A program made the translations under genes and the position numbers. A model generated the notes under the pieces. That model made no database searches, had not been told where the DNA came from, and worked only from the letters and a program-made list of their open reading frames with translations. Below, one piece after another: positions 26,400 through 35,199 of a stretch of 64,000 nt of DNA; the first letter of the stretch is position 1, and every line of letters starts with the position of its first letter. Source of the stretch: CAVSUZ01 sp963791885 (GTDB taxonomy: Bacteria > Pseudomonadota > Alphaproteobacteria > Acetobacterales > Acetobacteraceae); NCBI GenBank assembly GCA_963791885.1, contig CAWBUL010000008.1:124001-188000 (forward strand), in the 5' to 3' direction.

Positions 26400-27672
26400 G
26401 AGCGGGGCTATCGTCAAGGAGCGACCCCCAGGCCTCGGCGTCCGGCAATGGCTGCCAGACCAGCGTGGTCTCGGTACGTGTCTCGACCCACGTCGAATTG
26501 GACTCAGCCGGAACAGCCCCTCCCGGAACCACGCGTAGCCCCAGCCCGGCGAGGCCGGGCAGCCCGAGCGAAGCCCATCGCGCATAAGCTCGCGCCACCG
26601 ACCGCATCGCGCCCGGCCCGCCATAGCCTGTCAATTCGCCGCCGCTCCAGACAGAGACTGAGCGCCCTGCCGCGTCCACAATCCCGAATGGCTCAGCCGG
26701 CAGCCAGGGCCGCTGCTCTGCCGGCTCGCCTTCACCGAATACCGTGAAGCCTGGCTCCGTGCGGCCCAGGAAGGCACGGAATGCCGCGACGGCGCTACCA
26801 CCGCCTCCGTCGGGTCCCGTCGCGAGAGGCAACCGCAGCGGAGCCGCATGGTCGACCTTGTTCCAGAACGGCAATTCAGACAGTGCGAACCGCAACCGGG
26901 GCCACTGCTGCCCCGCGCCCAGCAGTGGCACGAACCAGCCCGGCACGGCACGTTCAGCGACGAATGCATCTCCCTTTCGCCGGAACATGGTAACCTGGCA
27001 GCCGCCGCCGCGCAGTTCGACCGGCATGAGGACCCGCCCGCCCTCGGCCACCCGATCGACCAGCATGGTCGGAAAGTCCCACACGGCAGCGGTGATCATC
27101 ACCCGGTCGAACGGTGCGCCTTCCGGATGGCCCCGAACCCCATCGGTCGCGAGCACCGTGACGTTCCGGAGACCGAGTGCGGCAAGATCGGTGCGACTCT
27201 GTGCCGCCAGTTCGGGGATGATCTCGATCCCCGTCACCGCGCCGCTCTCACCCACGAGGCGCGCCATCACCGCCGCAAGCCAGCCGGAGCCGGAACCGAT
27301 CTCCAGCACGCGCTGCCCGGGTTGCAGATCCAGCAGATGCAGGAGCCAGAGCACATAGCTCGGCTGCGAGTTCGTGGACGGCAGGCGCTCACCCGCTGCA
27401 TCCACATGGGCCATCGCGGCATCGCTGTAGATATCCGCGAGTGCGGCCGTGGGATCAGCGTCGTTATCCCTCAAGACGTTATCCGCAGAGCGCGTTTCCG
27501 GTCCGCCGCGCAGGCGGAAACGATGGACGAAGCGGTGCCGGGGCGTCGCCTCCACCGCAGCGCGGAATCGCTCCGGCAAACCCTCCGGCGCGCCGTATCG
27601 GCGGAAAGCGCTGTCGAGCATGGCGAGGAACCGCGCCATATGCGGGGCAACCTGTTCAGGCGTTGCTGTCAT
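26368..27672 (-). CDS. PCMT-like (protein-L-isoaspartate O-methyltransferase family) methyltransferase
   Basis: Protein of 434 residues. The SAM-binding core is VLEIGSGSGWLAAVMARL near residues 125-145, preceded by the family block SQPSYVLWLLHLLDLQPGQ and followed by ATDGVRGHPEGAPFDRVMITAAV. It differs from standard Pcm (about 210 residues) by an N-terminal extension of about 100 residues and a long C-terminal region, a layout seen in larger PCMT-domain proteins of unclear substrate, including peptide-modifying relatives. The start ATG 27672 has AAGGAGA at good spacing; the upstream in-frame ATG has none. Repair of isoaspartate is possible but not proven. Confidence 0.82.
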   Translation of the reverse strand: MTATPEQVAPHMARFLAMLDSAFRRYGAPEGLPERFRAAVEATPRHRFVHRFRLRGGPETRSADNVLRDNDADPTAALADIYSDAAMAHVDAAGERLPSTNSQPSYVLWLLHLLDLQPGQRVLEIGSGSGWLAAVMARLVGESGAVTGIEIIPELAAQSRTDLAALGLRNVTVLATDGVRGHPEGAPFDRVMITAAVWDFPTMLVDRVAEGGRVLMPVELRGGGCQVTMFRRKGDAFVAERAVPGWFVPLLGAGQQWPRLRFALSELPFWNKVDHAAPLRLPLATGPDGGGGSAVAAFRAFLGRTEPGFTVFGEGEPAEQRPWLPAEPFGIVDAAGRSVSVWSGGELTGYGGPGAMRSVARAYARWASLGLPGLAGLGLRVVPGGAVPAESNSTWVETRTETTLVWQPLPDAEAWGSLLDDSPALKPRAQHDTG

Positions 27673-27789
27673 TATGGTCTCCTTCGCCCGGCACTGCGCG
27701 CAACGCGCGGGGATGCCGACAAGCCAAACTTCTTTTTTCACCACTGTCCGCGTGCACGCGCGTCGAGCGCATGGTGGACTGGAGTTCTG

Positions 27790-28090
27790 ATGACCGGCAC
27801 GTCGCGACAGGTGAAAGAGTGGGTTCGGTGTCCTGCACCGGTGGGGCGGGACGTCCGCGCGGCGCTGACAGCGTTGCCGGACCTACGCGGCAGCGGAAGC
27901 ACTCGCCGCAATCTACCAGTTGTTTGCTTCCGACGAGGCCGCGATCAAGGTGATCACCGAACTCATCGACGGCATGAAAGCGGAGGACATCCGCCGCCGA
28001 TACGGTCTCACTGACGTTGAATACGATACCACACGGCGGCGGATCAGGCGGACGATGCTCCGCCACGGCTTGGCGTGGTCATGGCCATGA
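27790..28090 (+). pseudogene. Truncated RNA polymerase sigma-like (region 4 HTH) remnant
   Basis: The readable C-terminus is EALAAIYQLFASDEAAIKVITELIDGMKAEDIRRRYGL and then RRRIRRTMLRHGL, a helix-turn-helix like region 4 of the short ECF-like sigma proteins of alphaproteobacteria. The N-terminal core-binding regions are absent. Upstream, a different frame from ATG 27790 (MTGTSRQVKEW...ALTALPD) joins it if one C is removed from CC at 27882-27883, giving a protein of about 100 residues. This is either a truncated gene or a short partner protein. Its TGA overlaps the next small gene as ATGA. Confidence 0.45.
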
Positions 28091-28329
28091 AGCGTGCGAA
28101 CCGCCCCGTCCCGGCGCTCTCGGCATTGCTGGACGCTTTGGAGCAAGAGCTGCTCGCTGCGTCAGCCGATGAGATGCACGACACCGTGCGTGACAGCCGC
28201 CGGGCACGAGACGCTGTTTGCGCGGAGATACGCTCGTTACTGGATGAGGCACAGATTGAGAGCGATGCCGGGTCCAGTGTGGTTGCGCCTCTCGCTCTTC
28301 GCGCCGGGACTCGTCTCGACCGACATTAG
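28087..28329 (+). CDS. Small hypothetical protein, coupled to sigma-like gene
   Basis: About 80 residues from ATG 28087 (82 from ATG 28081). The product is mostly helical and charged: LSALLDALEQELLAASADEMHDTVRDSRRARDAVCAEIRSLLDEA, without signal or membrane segment. The ATGA overlap with the sigma-like ORF implies translational coupling. Similar short helical proteins often accompany this sigma-like family and may act as its partner, but that is an inference from layout and general pattern. The last 25 residues look less constrained. Confidence 0.5.
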   Translation: MKRANRPVPALSALLDALEQELLAASADEMHDTVRDSRRARDAVCAEIRSLLDEAQIESDAGSSVVAPLALRAGTRLDRH

Positions 28330-28363
28330 GTTATGGGTGCCCCGTCGCCCGGGATCCCGCCTG

Positions 28364-29359
28364 CTACCGCGTCTCGCCGGCCAGTCCGTGCTGGATCGCA
28401 GCCGCCTGCTCCAGTATCGCTGCGGGAAGTAGTCCTTTCTCTGCCGCGGCAATCGCACTCTCGAACTGCTCCAGCGTCGCCACGCCGATCAACGCGGTAC
28501 TCATGGCGGGATGCGAGATGACGTAGCGCAGCGCCACTTCGGCGAGCGAAGACGCCTGCGCCCCGCTAACGAGGGGCAGGAACCGGCGTGCACGATCCAG
28601 GTCTGCGTCGTAGCTGTGGGCCGAGCCGATCGGTTCGGGCGGCGGGCTCGCGATCGGGTGTCGTTCCGCCGTGCCGGCCAGCGCGCCACCGGCCAGCGCA
28701 CGAATACCGATCGCGCCCATGCCGGCGCGCTGCATCGCGCCGAGCAGATCCTGATAATCTTGTGCTGGGTAGTTGGCAGGAACCGGCCCGCCGGGGCTGG
28801 GATGGAGCAGGTTATAGGGGACCTGGGCGGAGCGGAACGCGCCGGATTGAACGATGCTGTGCAGCGCTGCGGTGTCACCGATCGCGGTGATGCCGAGGAA
28901 GCGGAACTTCCCCTGGTCCCGCAGGCGCTGGAAGGCGGGCACGACCTGGCTCAGCACGGTCTCGACCGTCAGCGCGCCCGGCGCGTCGTTCAGGCTGATG
29001 GGGTTGTGAAGTTGAAACAGATCGACGCTGTCGCGACCGAGGCGACGGAGACTGGCGTCCAGCGATGCGGTGATCCCAGCGGCGATGTCGTGCTTCTGAT
29101 CATCGCGGAGACGGACTTTGGTGCCGATCAGGACCTGCGGTTTCAGCTTGCCGAGGACGCGGCCAAGATTGGTTTCCGATGCACCGTCGCCGTACATCGC
29201 GGCAGTATCGAGGTAGTTTATCCCAGCCGCGACGGCACGTGCCACAGCGCGTTCCTGATCGGCGGCCGTGCCACGCACCATCAACCCGCCGACCGCGCCG
29301 CAGCCGAGGCCGAGGACCGAGACCTTGAGGCCGGTACGGCCGAAGTCACGTTGTTGCAT
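28364..29359 (-). CDS. Aldo/keto reductase
   Basis: NAD(P)H-dependent (alpha/beta)8 barrel of 331 residues. The N-terminus RDFGRTGLKVSVLGLGCGAVGG is followed by the catalytic Asp-Tyr region INYLDTAAMYGDGASETNLG, the active-site Lys in VLIGTKVRL, and VDLFQLHNP in which His completes the tetrad. VALRYVISHPAMSTALIGV is the usual C-terminal cofactor region. Substrates cannot be told from sequence; many relatives reduce sugars, aldehydes or act in catabolism. It lies 15 bp after nadE in the same direction. Confidence 0.92.
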   Translation of the reverse strand: MQQRDFGRTGLKVSVLGLGCGAVGGLMVRGTAADQERAVARAVAAGINYLDTAAMYGDGASETNLGRVLGKLKPQVLIGTKVRLRDDQKHDIAAGITASLDASLRRLGRDSVDLFQLHNPISLNDAPGALTVETVLSQVVPAFQRLRDQGKFRFLGITAIGDTAALHSIVQSGAFRSAQVPYNLLHPSPGGPVPANYPAQDYQDLLGAMQRAGMGAIGIRALAGGALAGTAERHPIASPPPEPIGSAHSYDADLDRARRFLPLVSGAQASSLAEVALRYVISHPAMSTALIGVATLEQFESAIAAAEKGLLPAAILEQAAAIQHGLAGETR

Positions 29360-29374
29360 CGGGCTTCCCTTGTT

Positions 29375-31414
29375 TCAGCTTTCGGGCACGTTCGCGTCCA
29401 ACTCGGCAATCCAGGCACGGGCATTGCCGTCCGACGGGGCGCGCCAGTCCCCGCGCGGTGACAGCGATCCGCCAGCCGTCACTTTTGGGCCATTCGGCAG
29501 CGCCGAGCGCTTGAACTGACTCGTCGCGAAGAACCGGTGTAAAAATTGCCGCAGCCAGAAGCGGATTTCCGCCAGCGAATACGTAACGCGGCGCGACTCC
29601 GGGAACCCAGGCGGCCACTCCCCGCGCCCCGCATCCTCCCACGCCCGCATCGCCATGAAGGCGATCTTGGACGGACGGAATCCGTATCGCAGCGTGTAGT
29701 ACAGGTTGAAGTCCTGCAGCGCGTAAGGGCCGACTTTCGCCTCGGTGCTCTGTGGTTTCTCGCCCTCGGCAGATGGGATCAGTTCCGGCGAGATCTCCGT
29801 CGCCAGGATGGCTTCCAGCGTATCCGACACCTCACGCTCGAACTGCGTCGAGGAAATCACCCAGCGAATCAGATGCTGGATCAGTGTCTTCGGAATGCCG
29901 GCATTGACGTTGTAATGCGACATCTGATCGCCAACACCATAGGTGCACCAGCCCAGCGCGAGTTCCGACAAATCCCCGGTGCCGATCACGATGCCGTCGT
30001 GGTGATTTGCCAGCCGAAACAGGTAGTCGGTGCGCAACCCCGCCTGCACGTTTTCGAATGTGATGTCGTAAACTGGTTCGCCGCGCGCGAATGGATGATC
30101 CAGATCGCCGAGCATCTGCTTGGCGGCCGGGCGGATATCCAGCTCCTTCCAGGTCACGCCCAGCGAAGACATCAGGCGGATCGCGTTTGATTTCGTCTCA
30201 TCACTGGTCGCGAATCCCGGCATGGTGAACGCCAGAATATCCTTGCGATCCCGCCCGAGGCGATCGAAAGCCCGAGCGGTGACGATCAGCGCCTGGGTCG
30301 AATCCAGCCCGCCCGACACGCCAATGACCGCACGCTTGATATGCGCGGCGCGCAGCCGCTGCATCAGGCCGGAAACCTGGATATTGTATGCCTCGTAGCA
30401 ATCCTGCGCCAACCGTGTCGGATCGGCTGGGACGAATGGGAATCGCTCGATCGGCCGCTGGAACCCGATATCGCCGTCTGGCGGATCGACCCGGAACGCC
30501 ACACGCCGCCACGCGCCCAGCTCCAATGCACGGCGATTATCATCGAACGTTGCCTGCCGCATGCGCTCCTGCCGCAGCAGATCGACATCGATATCCGCGA
30601 AAGCGATGCGGTCGCCATCGGGAAAGCGATCGGTTTCAGCCAGAACCATGCCGTTCTCGCAGATTGTCGCCTGCCCGTCCCACGATACGTCGGTCGTGGA
30701 CTCGCCTTCGCCGGCCGCGGCGTACAGATACGCCGCAAGGCACCGCGCCGACTGCGACTGACACAACATCCGTCGCGTATCGGCCTTGCCGATCGTGATC
30801 GGGCTGCCCGACAGATTCAGCAATACCGTCGCGCCGGCCAGCGCCGCCATGCTACTGGGCGGAACGGGCACCCAGAAATCCTCGCAGATTTCGACATGCG
30901 CGATCAGTCCGGGCACGTCCTCGGACGGGAACAGAAGATCAAGACCAAACGGCGCCGCGACACCCGCAACAACGATCTCGGCATTCCGCCACCCCGCGCC
31001 GGCGGCAAACTGGCGCGGTTCATAGAACTCCCGGTAATTGGGCAAGTACGCTTTCGGCACGACTCCCAGCAGCCGACCTCGATGGATCACCAGCGCACAA
31101 TTATACACCCGATCCTGATGCCGCAGTGGCGCGCCCACCACGATCATCGGCATCAGCTCACGCGATTCATCGATCACGCGCGCGGCCGCCGTTTCCACCG
31201 CGTCCAGCAGCGCGTCCTGCAGCCTCAGATCATCGATGGAATAGGCGGACAGCGCGAGTTCCGGAAACAGTGCCACCGCTGCGCCCTGATCGTGGCACTC
31301 ACGCGCGACGCGCAACACTGATCCGGCGTTACCGGCCGGATCGGCGAGCGCGCTGGGGATGGTGCAGGCGGCGACGCGTGCGAAGCCATGCCGATAGACC
31401 GCGCGAAAACTCAT
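29375..31414 (-). CDS. nadE: Glutamine-dependent NAD+ synthetase
   Basis: Cytosolic enzyme of 679 residues that converts deamido-NAD to NAD with glutamine as amine donor. The N-terminal nitrilase-like amidotransferase domain shows ALFPELALSAYSIDDL (catalytic Glu), VPKAYLPNYREFYE (Lys) and HVEICEDFWVP (Cys). The C-terminal synthetase domain has the P-loop VIGVSGGLDSTQALI and GTGDLSELALGWCTYGVGD. ATG 31414 is chosen because the family N-terminus (FRAVYRHGFARVAACT) starts there. The length and two-domain layout match glutamine-dependent, Mycobacterium-type NadE. Confidence 0.95.
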   Translation of the reverse strand: MSFRAVYRHGFARVAACTIPSALADPAGNAGSVLRVARECHDQGAAVALFPELALSAYSIDDLRLQDALLDAVETAAARVIDESRELMPMIVVGAPLRHQDRVYNCALVIHRGRLLGVVPKAYLPNYREFYEPRQFAAGAGWRNAEIVVAGVAAPFGLDLLFPSEDVPGLIAHVEICEDFWVPVPPSSMAALAGATVLLNLSGSPITIGKADTRRMLCQSQSARCLAAYLYAAAGEGESTTDVSWDGQATICENGMVLAETDRFPDGDRIAFADIDVDLLRQERMRQATFDDNRRALELGAWRRVAFRVDPPDGDIGFQRPIERFPFVPADPTRLAQDCYEAYNIQVSGLMQRLRAAHIKRAVIGVSGGLDSTQALIVTARAFDRLGRDRKDILAFTMPGFATSDETKSNAIRLMSSLGVTWKELDIRPAAKQMLGDLDHPFARGEPVYDITFENVQAGLRTDYLFRLANHHDGIVIGTGDLSELALGWCTYGVGDQMSHYNVNAGIPKTLIQHLIRWVISSTQFEREVSDTLEAILATEISPELIPSAEGEKPQSTEAKVGPYALQDFNLYYTLRYGFRPSKIAFMAMRAWEDAGRGEWPPGFPESRRVTYSLAEIRFWLRQFLHRFFATSQFKRSALPNGPKVTAGGSLSPRGDWRAPSDGNARAWIAELDANVPES

Positions 31415-31421
31415 GGATTCA

Positions 31422-32540
31422 TCAGGCCGCAAGCAGCGTGTCCGGCGGCGTAAACGCGTAGCCCAGGTCATGCGCCACAGCCTCATAGGTGACCTTACCG
31501 GCATGCACGTTCAACCCGGCGCGCAGATGCGGATCCTCGGCCATGGCCCGCTTCCAACCCTTCTCCGCCAGTGCGATGACGAACGGCATGGTCGCGTTGT
31601 TGAGCGCGAAGGTGGAGGTGTGGGCCACCGCCCCGGGCATGTTCGTCACACAGTAATGGACGACGCCGTCCTGCACGTAAGTCGGATCGGAGTGTGTGGT
31701 GGGACGGCTGGTTTCGGAGCAGCCGCCCTGGTCGATGGCGATATCGACGAAGACGGAGCCGGGGCGCATGGCGCGCACCATGTCGCGGGTGATCAGCTTG
31801 GGGGCCGCCGCCCCCGGGATCAGCACGGCGCCGATCACAAGATCGGCGTTCTCCACGGCATATTCGATGGTTTCCGCGGTGGCGAACAGCGTTGCGGCAC
31901 GTGGGCCGAACTGAAGATCGAGCTCCTTCAAACGCGGAAGGGATTTGTCGATGATGGTGACGGAAGCCTCCAGCCCCACCGCCATGCGTGCAGCGTTGGT
32001 GCCGGAGACGCCGCCGCCGAGAATGACCACGCGGGCGGGCGCGACACCGGGCACCCCACCGAGCAAGATACCGGCGCCACCCTGTTCCTTCTCCAGGCAA
32101 TGAGCGCCGACTTGCACGGACATGCGACCGGCGACCTCGCTCATGGGAGCGAGCAGCGGCAGCGTGCCGCGTGCGCCGGTCACGGTCTCATAGGCGATGC
32201 AAGTGGCGCCGGAGTCGATCAATCCCTGCGTCTGCTGCTTGTCCGCCGCGAGGTGCAGATAGGTGAACAGCACCTGGTCCGGGCGGAGCTGCGCGATCTC
32301 CTCCGGCTGAGGTTCCTTCACCTTCACGATCAGATCGGAACTCGCAAACACCTCCTCGGCGGTGGGGACCACATCGGCCCCGACGGTGCGATACGCGTGA
32401 TCGGAGATGCCGATCCCCGCGCCGGCCCCATGCTCGATCATGACAGCGTGGCCAAGGCCCGTGAGTTCACGGACGGCGGCCGGGGTCAGCCCGACACGGT
32501 ATTCGTGGGTCTTCACTTCCTTGGGGACGCCGATTTTCAC
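31422..32540 (-). CDS. ald: Alanine dehydrogenase
   Basis: NAD-dependent L-alanine dehydrogenase of 372 residues. It begins KIGVPKEVKTHEYRVGLTP with the substrate-binding Arg, has the catalytic Lys in LIVKVKEPQ and His in FTYLHLAAD, and the Rossmann motif VVILGGGVSGTNAAR. HYCVTNMPGAVAHTSTFALNNAT is diagnostic of the family. The start is GTG 32538-32540 with AGGAGA upstream; the longer reading frame is not supported. It converts alanine to pyruvate and ammonia, or the reverse. nadE follows 7 bp downstream in the same direction. Confidence 0.95.
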   Translation of the reverse strand: MKIGVPKEVKTHEYRVGLTPAAVRELTGLGHAVMIEHGAGAGIGISDHAYRTVGADVVPTAEEVFASSDLIVKVKEPQPEEIAQLRPDQVLFTYLHLAADKQQTQGLIDSGATCIAYETVTGARGTLPLLAPMSEVAGRMSVQVGAHCLEKEQGGAGILLGGVPGVAPARVVILGGGVSGTNAARMAVGLEASVTIIDKSLPRLKELDLQFGPRAATLFATAETIEYAVENADLVIGAVLIPGAAAPKLITRDMVRAMRPGSVFVDIAIDQGGCSETSRPTTHSDPTYVQDGVVHYCVTNMPGAVAHTSTFALNNATMPFVIALAEKGWKRAMAEDPHLRAGLNVHAGKVTYEAVAHDLGYAFTPPDTLLAA

Positions 32541-32556
32541 TGCGTTCTCCTGTTGG

Positions 32557-32919
32557 TTATGAGCGGCCGTAATCGTCTTCCAGGCGTTCGATATCGTCCT
32601 CATCCAGATGCGTGCCGTGCTGCACCTCGATGAAGATCAGATCAACCGTGCCCGGGTTTTCGATCCGGTGAACCTCCCGGTGCCCGATCGCAACCGCCTC
32701 TCCGGTTCCCAGCGGAATGATGTCGCGTCCCTTTGTTGCCCGCGCTTCGCCGGCGACAATTACCCAATGCTCGGCGCGATGCGCATGCCGCTGCAGCGAA
32801 AGCCGCGAGCCGGCCGTGACGACGATGCGCTTGACCGCGTATCCGGGACCCGTGGTCAGGATTTCCCAACTGCCCCAGGGACGGTCATCGCGCTGGCCGT
32901 GGTGATAGGTGGTTGCCAT
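32557..32919 (-). CDS. Cupin protein, mannose-6-phosphate isomerase type II C-terminal-like
   Basis: Single-cupin protein of 120 residues. DDRPWGSWEIL, GYAVKRIVVTAGSRLSLQRHAHRAEHWVIVAGEA and EAVAIGHREVHRIENPG show the metal-binding cupin motifs 1 and 2 of the C-terminal isomerase domain of mannose-1-phosphate guanylyltransferase/isomerase (ManC/AlgA). It stands alone without the nucleotidyltransferase domain. Stand-alone versions are common; some may isomerise mannose-6-phosphate. The upstream region carries a 14-bp tandem repeat; 16 bp separate it from the GTG of ald. Confidence 0.83.
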   Translation of the reverse strand: MATTYHHGQRDDRPWGSWEILTTGPGYAVKRIVVTAGSRLSLQRHAHRAEHWVIVAGEARATKGRDIIPLGTGEAVAIGHREVHRIENPGTVDLIFIEVQHGTHLDEDDIERLEDDYGRS

Positions 32920-32944
32920 GATCACTGCGCATCCGCGTTAAATT

Positions 32945-33000
32945 GCCGGCACGAAATTGCCCACACGAAATTGCCCACACGAAATTGCCCACACGAAATT
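32945..33000. repeat. Four head-to-tail copies of a 14-bp unit
   Basis: The unit GCCCACACGAAATT occurs three times without mismatch, preceded by one variant copy (GCCGGCACGAAATT), for exactly 56 bp. It lies in the divergent gap between the cupin gene and a sugar-binding-protein gene. The core CACGAAATTG has no partner elsewhere in the window that I noticed. It could be an array of regulator sites spaced little more than one helical turn apart, or a variable-number repeat. There are no spacers, so it is not CRISPR. Confidence 0.9.
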
Positions 33001-33059
33001 GACAGTCAACAGACCACTCATATACTGCCCGTCAAAGGTGGAACCAAGGGCAGGGGCGG

Positions 33060-34346
33060 ATGCGGGCTTGGTTGGCGGTAGCCGGAGCGGCTGTGTTTCT
33101 GTGGCAGCCTCTGGCCAGTAGGCCGGCTGTTGCCAAGGACCTGGTCTTCCTGTCCACGCAGCTTCGCCCGCTTGAAGAAGCCCAGCGTACGCGCACCGAG
33201 ATCCTGAAGGACTCGCCGGTTCCCACCCAGTTCGTGCCCGAGGAACCGCCGCAACTGGTGATCCATGTTCAGGCGGACATGAAATCCGGCTCGCCCACGA
33301 TCAGCCTGATCGGCGCACTGCACGGCGAACTGGCACCACTCGTCACAGCGAACGATGTGATGCCGCTGGACGATATGGATGGGCTCCTGAAAAGCAGCGG
33401 TATCCCCGCGGGGATGGTCACGCTGGCGCATCTCGGCACCGACCATCTGCAATACGTGCCGTGGATGCAGGCCACCTACATCATGGCAGCGAACAAGAAG
33501 GCGCTGCAGTATCTGCCGGCCGGCGCGAAGCTCGATACTCTGACCTACGATCAATTGTCCGAATGGGCCGCCAACGCCGAGAAAGCGACTGGCCAGCGCG
33601 TGCTCGGCTTTCCCGCTGGCCCGACCAGCCTGATGAACCGCTTCTTCCAGGGCTACCTGCTCCCGTCCTTCACCGGTGGCGTTGTCACCACCTTTGTCTC
33701 GCCGGCAGCCGAGAAAATGTGGGCGGACTTCAAGGCGCTCTGGGCGCACGTCAATCCCAACTCCACCAACTACAACTTCATGCAGCAGCCGCTGCTGTCG
33801 GGTGACGTCCTGATCGCCTGGGACCATACGGCGCGGCTGCAGGATGCGTTCCGTCAGCATCCCGATGATTATGTGGCGTTCCCCGCGCCCGCAGGGCCGA
33901 AAGGCCGAGCCTTCATGCCGGTCGTGGTAGGATTGTCCATTCCCAAATCGGCGCCCGACGCGTCCGGCGCGCGCCAGGTGATCCAATACCTGCTGAAGCC
34001 CGAGACGCAGATCACCACGCTGCGCGTCAGCAGCTTCTATCCCGTGGTGAACACCCCCATCCCACCTAACCTCGATCCCGGACTGAAGGCCGAGCTTGCA
34101 GCCGTGCAGGCCCAACAGTCCGCGTCGGATGCCCGTCCCGCGCTGCTTCCGGTCGGCCTTGGCTCCCACAGCGGGGAATTCGACCGCATCTTCACCGATA
34201 CGTTCCAGCGCATCGTCATCCGCGGGCAGAACATTCACGAGGTGCTACAACTCGAAGGCAAGCAGATGCAGCACGTCTTGGATGAGGCGAAAGCCCCCTG
34301 CTGGTCACCCGATCCGGCCAGCACAGGCACTTGCCAGGTCAAATAG
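33060..34346 (+). CDS. Sugar ABC transporter substrate-binding protein (family 1)
   Basis: Periplasmic receptor of 428 residues. The signal peptide spans about residues 1-25 (MRAWLAVAGAAVFLW to PAVA). The mature protein has the family-1 layout: VHVQADMKSGSPTISLIGALHGEL, YVPWMQATYIMAANKKALQYLP, and AFPAPAGPKGRAFMPVVVGLSIPK. It is the first gene of a compact operon with two permeases (from 34351 and 35196), an ATPase and a glycosidase, each separated by a few bases or overlapping. The associated hydrolase suggests that a glucosylated or mannosylated small sugar is imported. AGGGGCGG lies just upstream of ATG 33060. Confidence 0.9.
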   Translation: MRAWLAVAGAAVFLWQPLASRPAVAKDLVFLSTQLRPLEEAQRTRTEILKDSPVPTQFVPEEPPQLVIHVQADMKSGSPTISLIGALHGELAPLVTANDVMPLDDMDGLLKSSGIPAGMVTLAHLGTDHLQYVPWMQATYIMAANKKALQYLPAGAKLDTLTYDQLSEWAANAEKATGQRVLGFPAGPTSLMNRFFQGYLLPSFTGGVVTTFVSPAAEKMWADFKALWAHVNPNSTNYNFMQQPLLSGDVLIAWDHTARLQDAFRQHPDDYVAFPAPAGPKGRAFMPVVVGLSIPKSAPDASGARQVIQYLLKPETQITTLRVSSFYPVVNTPIPPNLDPGLKAELAAVQAQQSASDARPALLPVGLGSHSGEFDRIFTDTFQRIVIRGQNIHEVLQLEGKQMQHVLDEAKAPCWSPDPASTGTCQVK

Positions 34347-34350
34347 CCGG

Positions 34351-35199
34351 ATGCGGCGCAGTGGTCTGACGCCCTTCCTGCTGATCGCTCCCTCGCTGCT
34401 CTTTCTCCTGCTGCTGTTCTTTGTTCCGCTGGTCCAGACCATCGTACTTGCCTTCCAGACCGACACGGGGTTCGGCCTCGGCAAGTTCCAGCAAGTCGTC
34501 AACGATCTGGACTTCGTCACCGCCATCAAGAACACCTTCGGCCTGGTGATCGTGGTCGTGCCACTGCAACTGGCCGCCGCGCTGGGCATGGCTTTCATGC
34601 TGCGGAAAATCCGCGTCGGCCGCGACATTATCCTATGGATCTGGACCATTCCGCTCGGCATCTCCGATCTGGCCGCCGGATTGGTCTGGCTCTCGATCCT
34701 GACTGAAAAAGGCTACCTCAACACCATCCTCTTTCATCTCGGGCTGATCCCGCGCCCGGAAAGCTGGCTGACATACGAAACGCCGGCCGCCCTGTTCTTC
34801 GCGATCATCATCGCCGAGTTTTGGCGTGCCACGGCGATCGTCTTCATCGTGCTTGTTGCGGGATTGCAGCTTGTGCCGAAGGAGTTTGAGGAAGCCGCGA
34901 GCGTCTTCGGCGCGACCGCCTGGCAGCGCTTCCGGCACGTGACCTTGCCGCTGCTGCGGCCCTCCATCCAAACCGCGCTGATCCTGCGCACGGTGCTCGC
35001 GTTCGAGGCGTTTGCCGTGGTGCTGTCGATCGGCGGCATCAATTTCCCCGTTCTGATCAGCCAAGCCTATATCTGGGAAAATCAGAACCAGGATTACGGC
35101 GTTGCGGCGGCCTACGCCGTCATCATCATGGTGATCACGCTCGCCGCCACCTTTTTCTATTTGCTTGCGCTGCGCCCGCGTGCCGGTGAACCAGCATGA
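34351..35199 (+). CDS. Sugar ABC transporter permease 1 (MalF-like)
   Basis: Inner-membrane protein of 282 residues with about six membrane segments. The N-terminal LTPFLLIAPSLLFLLLLFFVPLVQTI is the usual anchor. The cytoplasmic loop ELVP-type motif is LVPKEFEEAASVFGATAWQRFRHVTLPLL, a strong EAA signature that docks to the ATPase. It lies 4 bp after the binding-protein gene and overlaps the next permease by 4 bp. Confidence 0.92.
   Translation: MRRSGLTPFLLIAPSLLFLLLLFFVPLVQTIVLAFQTDTGFGLGKFQQVVNDLDFVTAIKNTFGLVIVVVPLQLAAALGMAFMLRKIRVGRDIILWIWTIPLGISDLAAGLVWLSILTEKGYLNTILFHLGLIPRPESWLTYETPAALFFAIIIAEFWRATAIVFIVLVAGLQLVPKEFEEAASVFGATAWQRFRHVTLPLLRPSIQTALILRTVLAFEAFAVVLSIGGINFPVLISQAYIWENQNQDYGVAAAYAVIIMVITLAATFFYLLALRPRAGEPA

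Noticed and set aside
32945..33000. CRISPR array
   Set aside because: The 14-bp units are directly adjacent with no spacers, and no cas gene is present.
33018..34238. Long reverse-strand open frame (406 codons) antisense to the sugar-binding-protein gene
   Set aside because: It is Arg/Gly/His-rich with no known motif and mirrors a clear forward gene; long antisense frames are expected in such GC-rich DNA.
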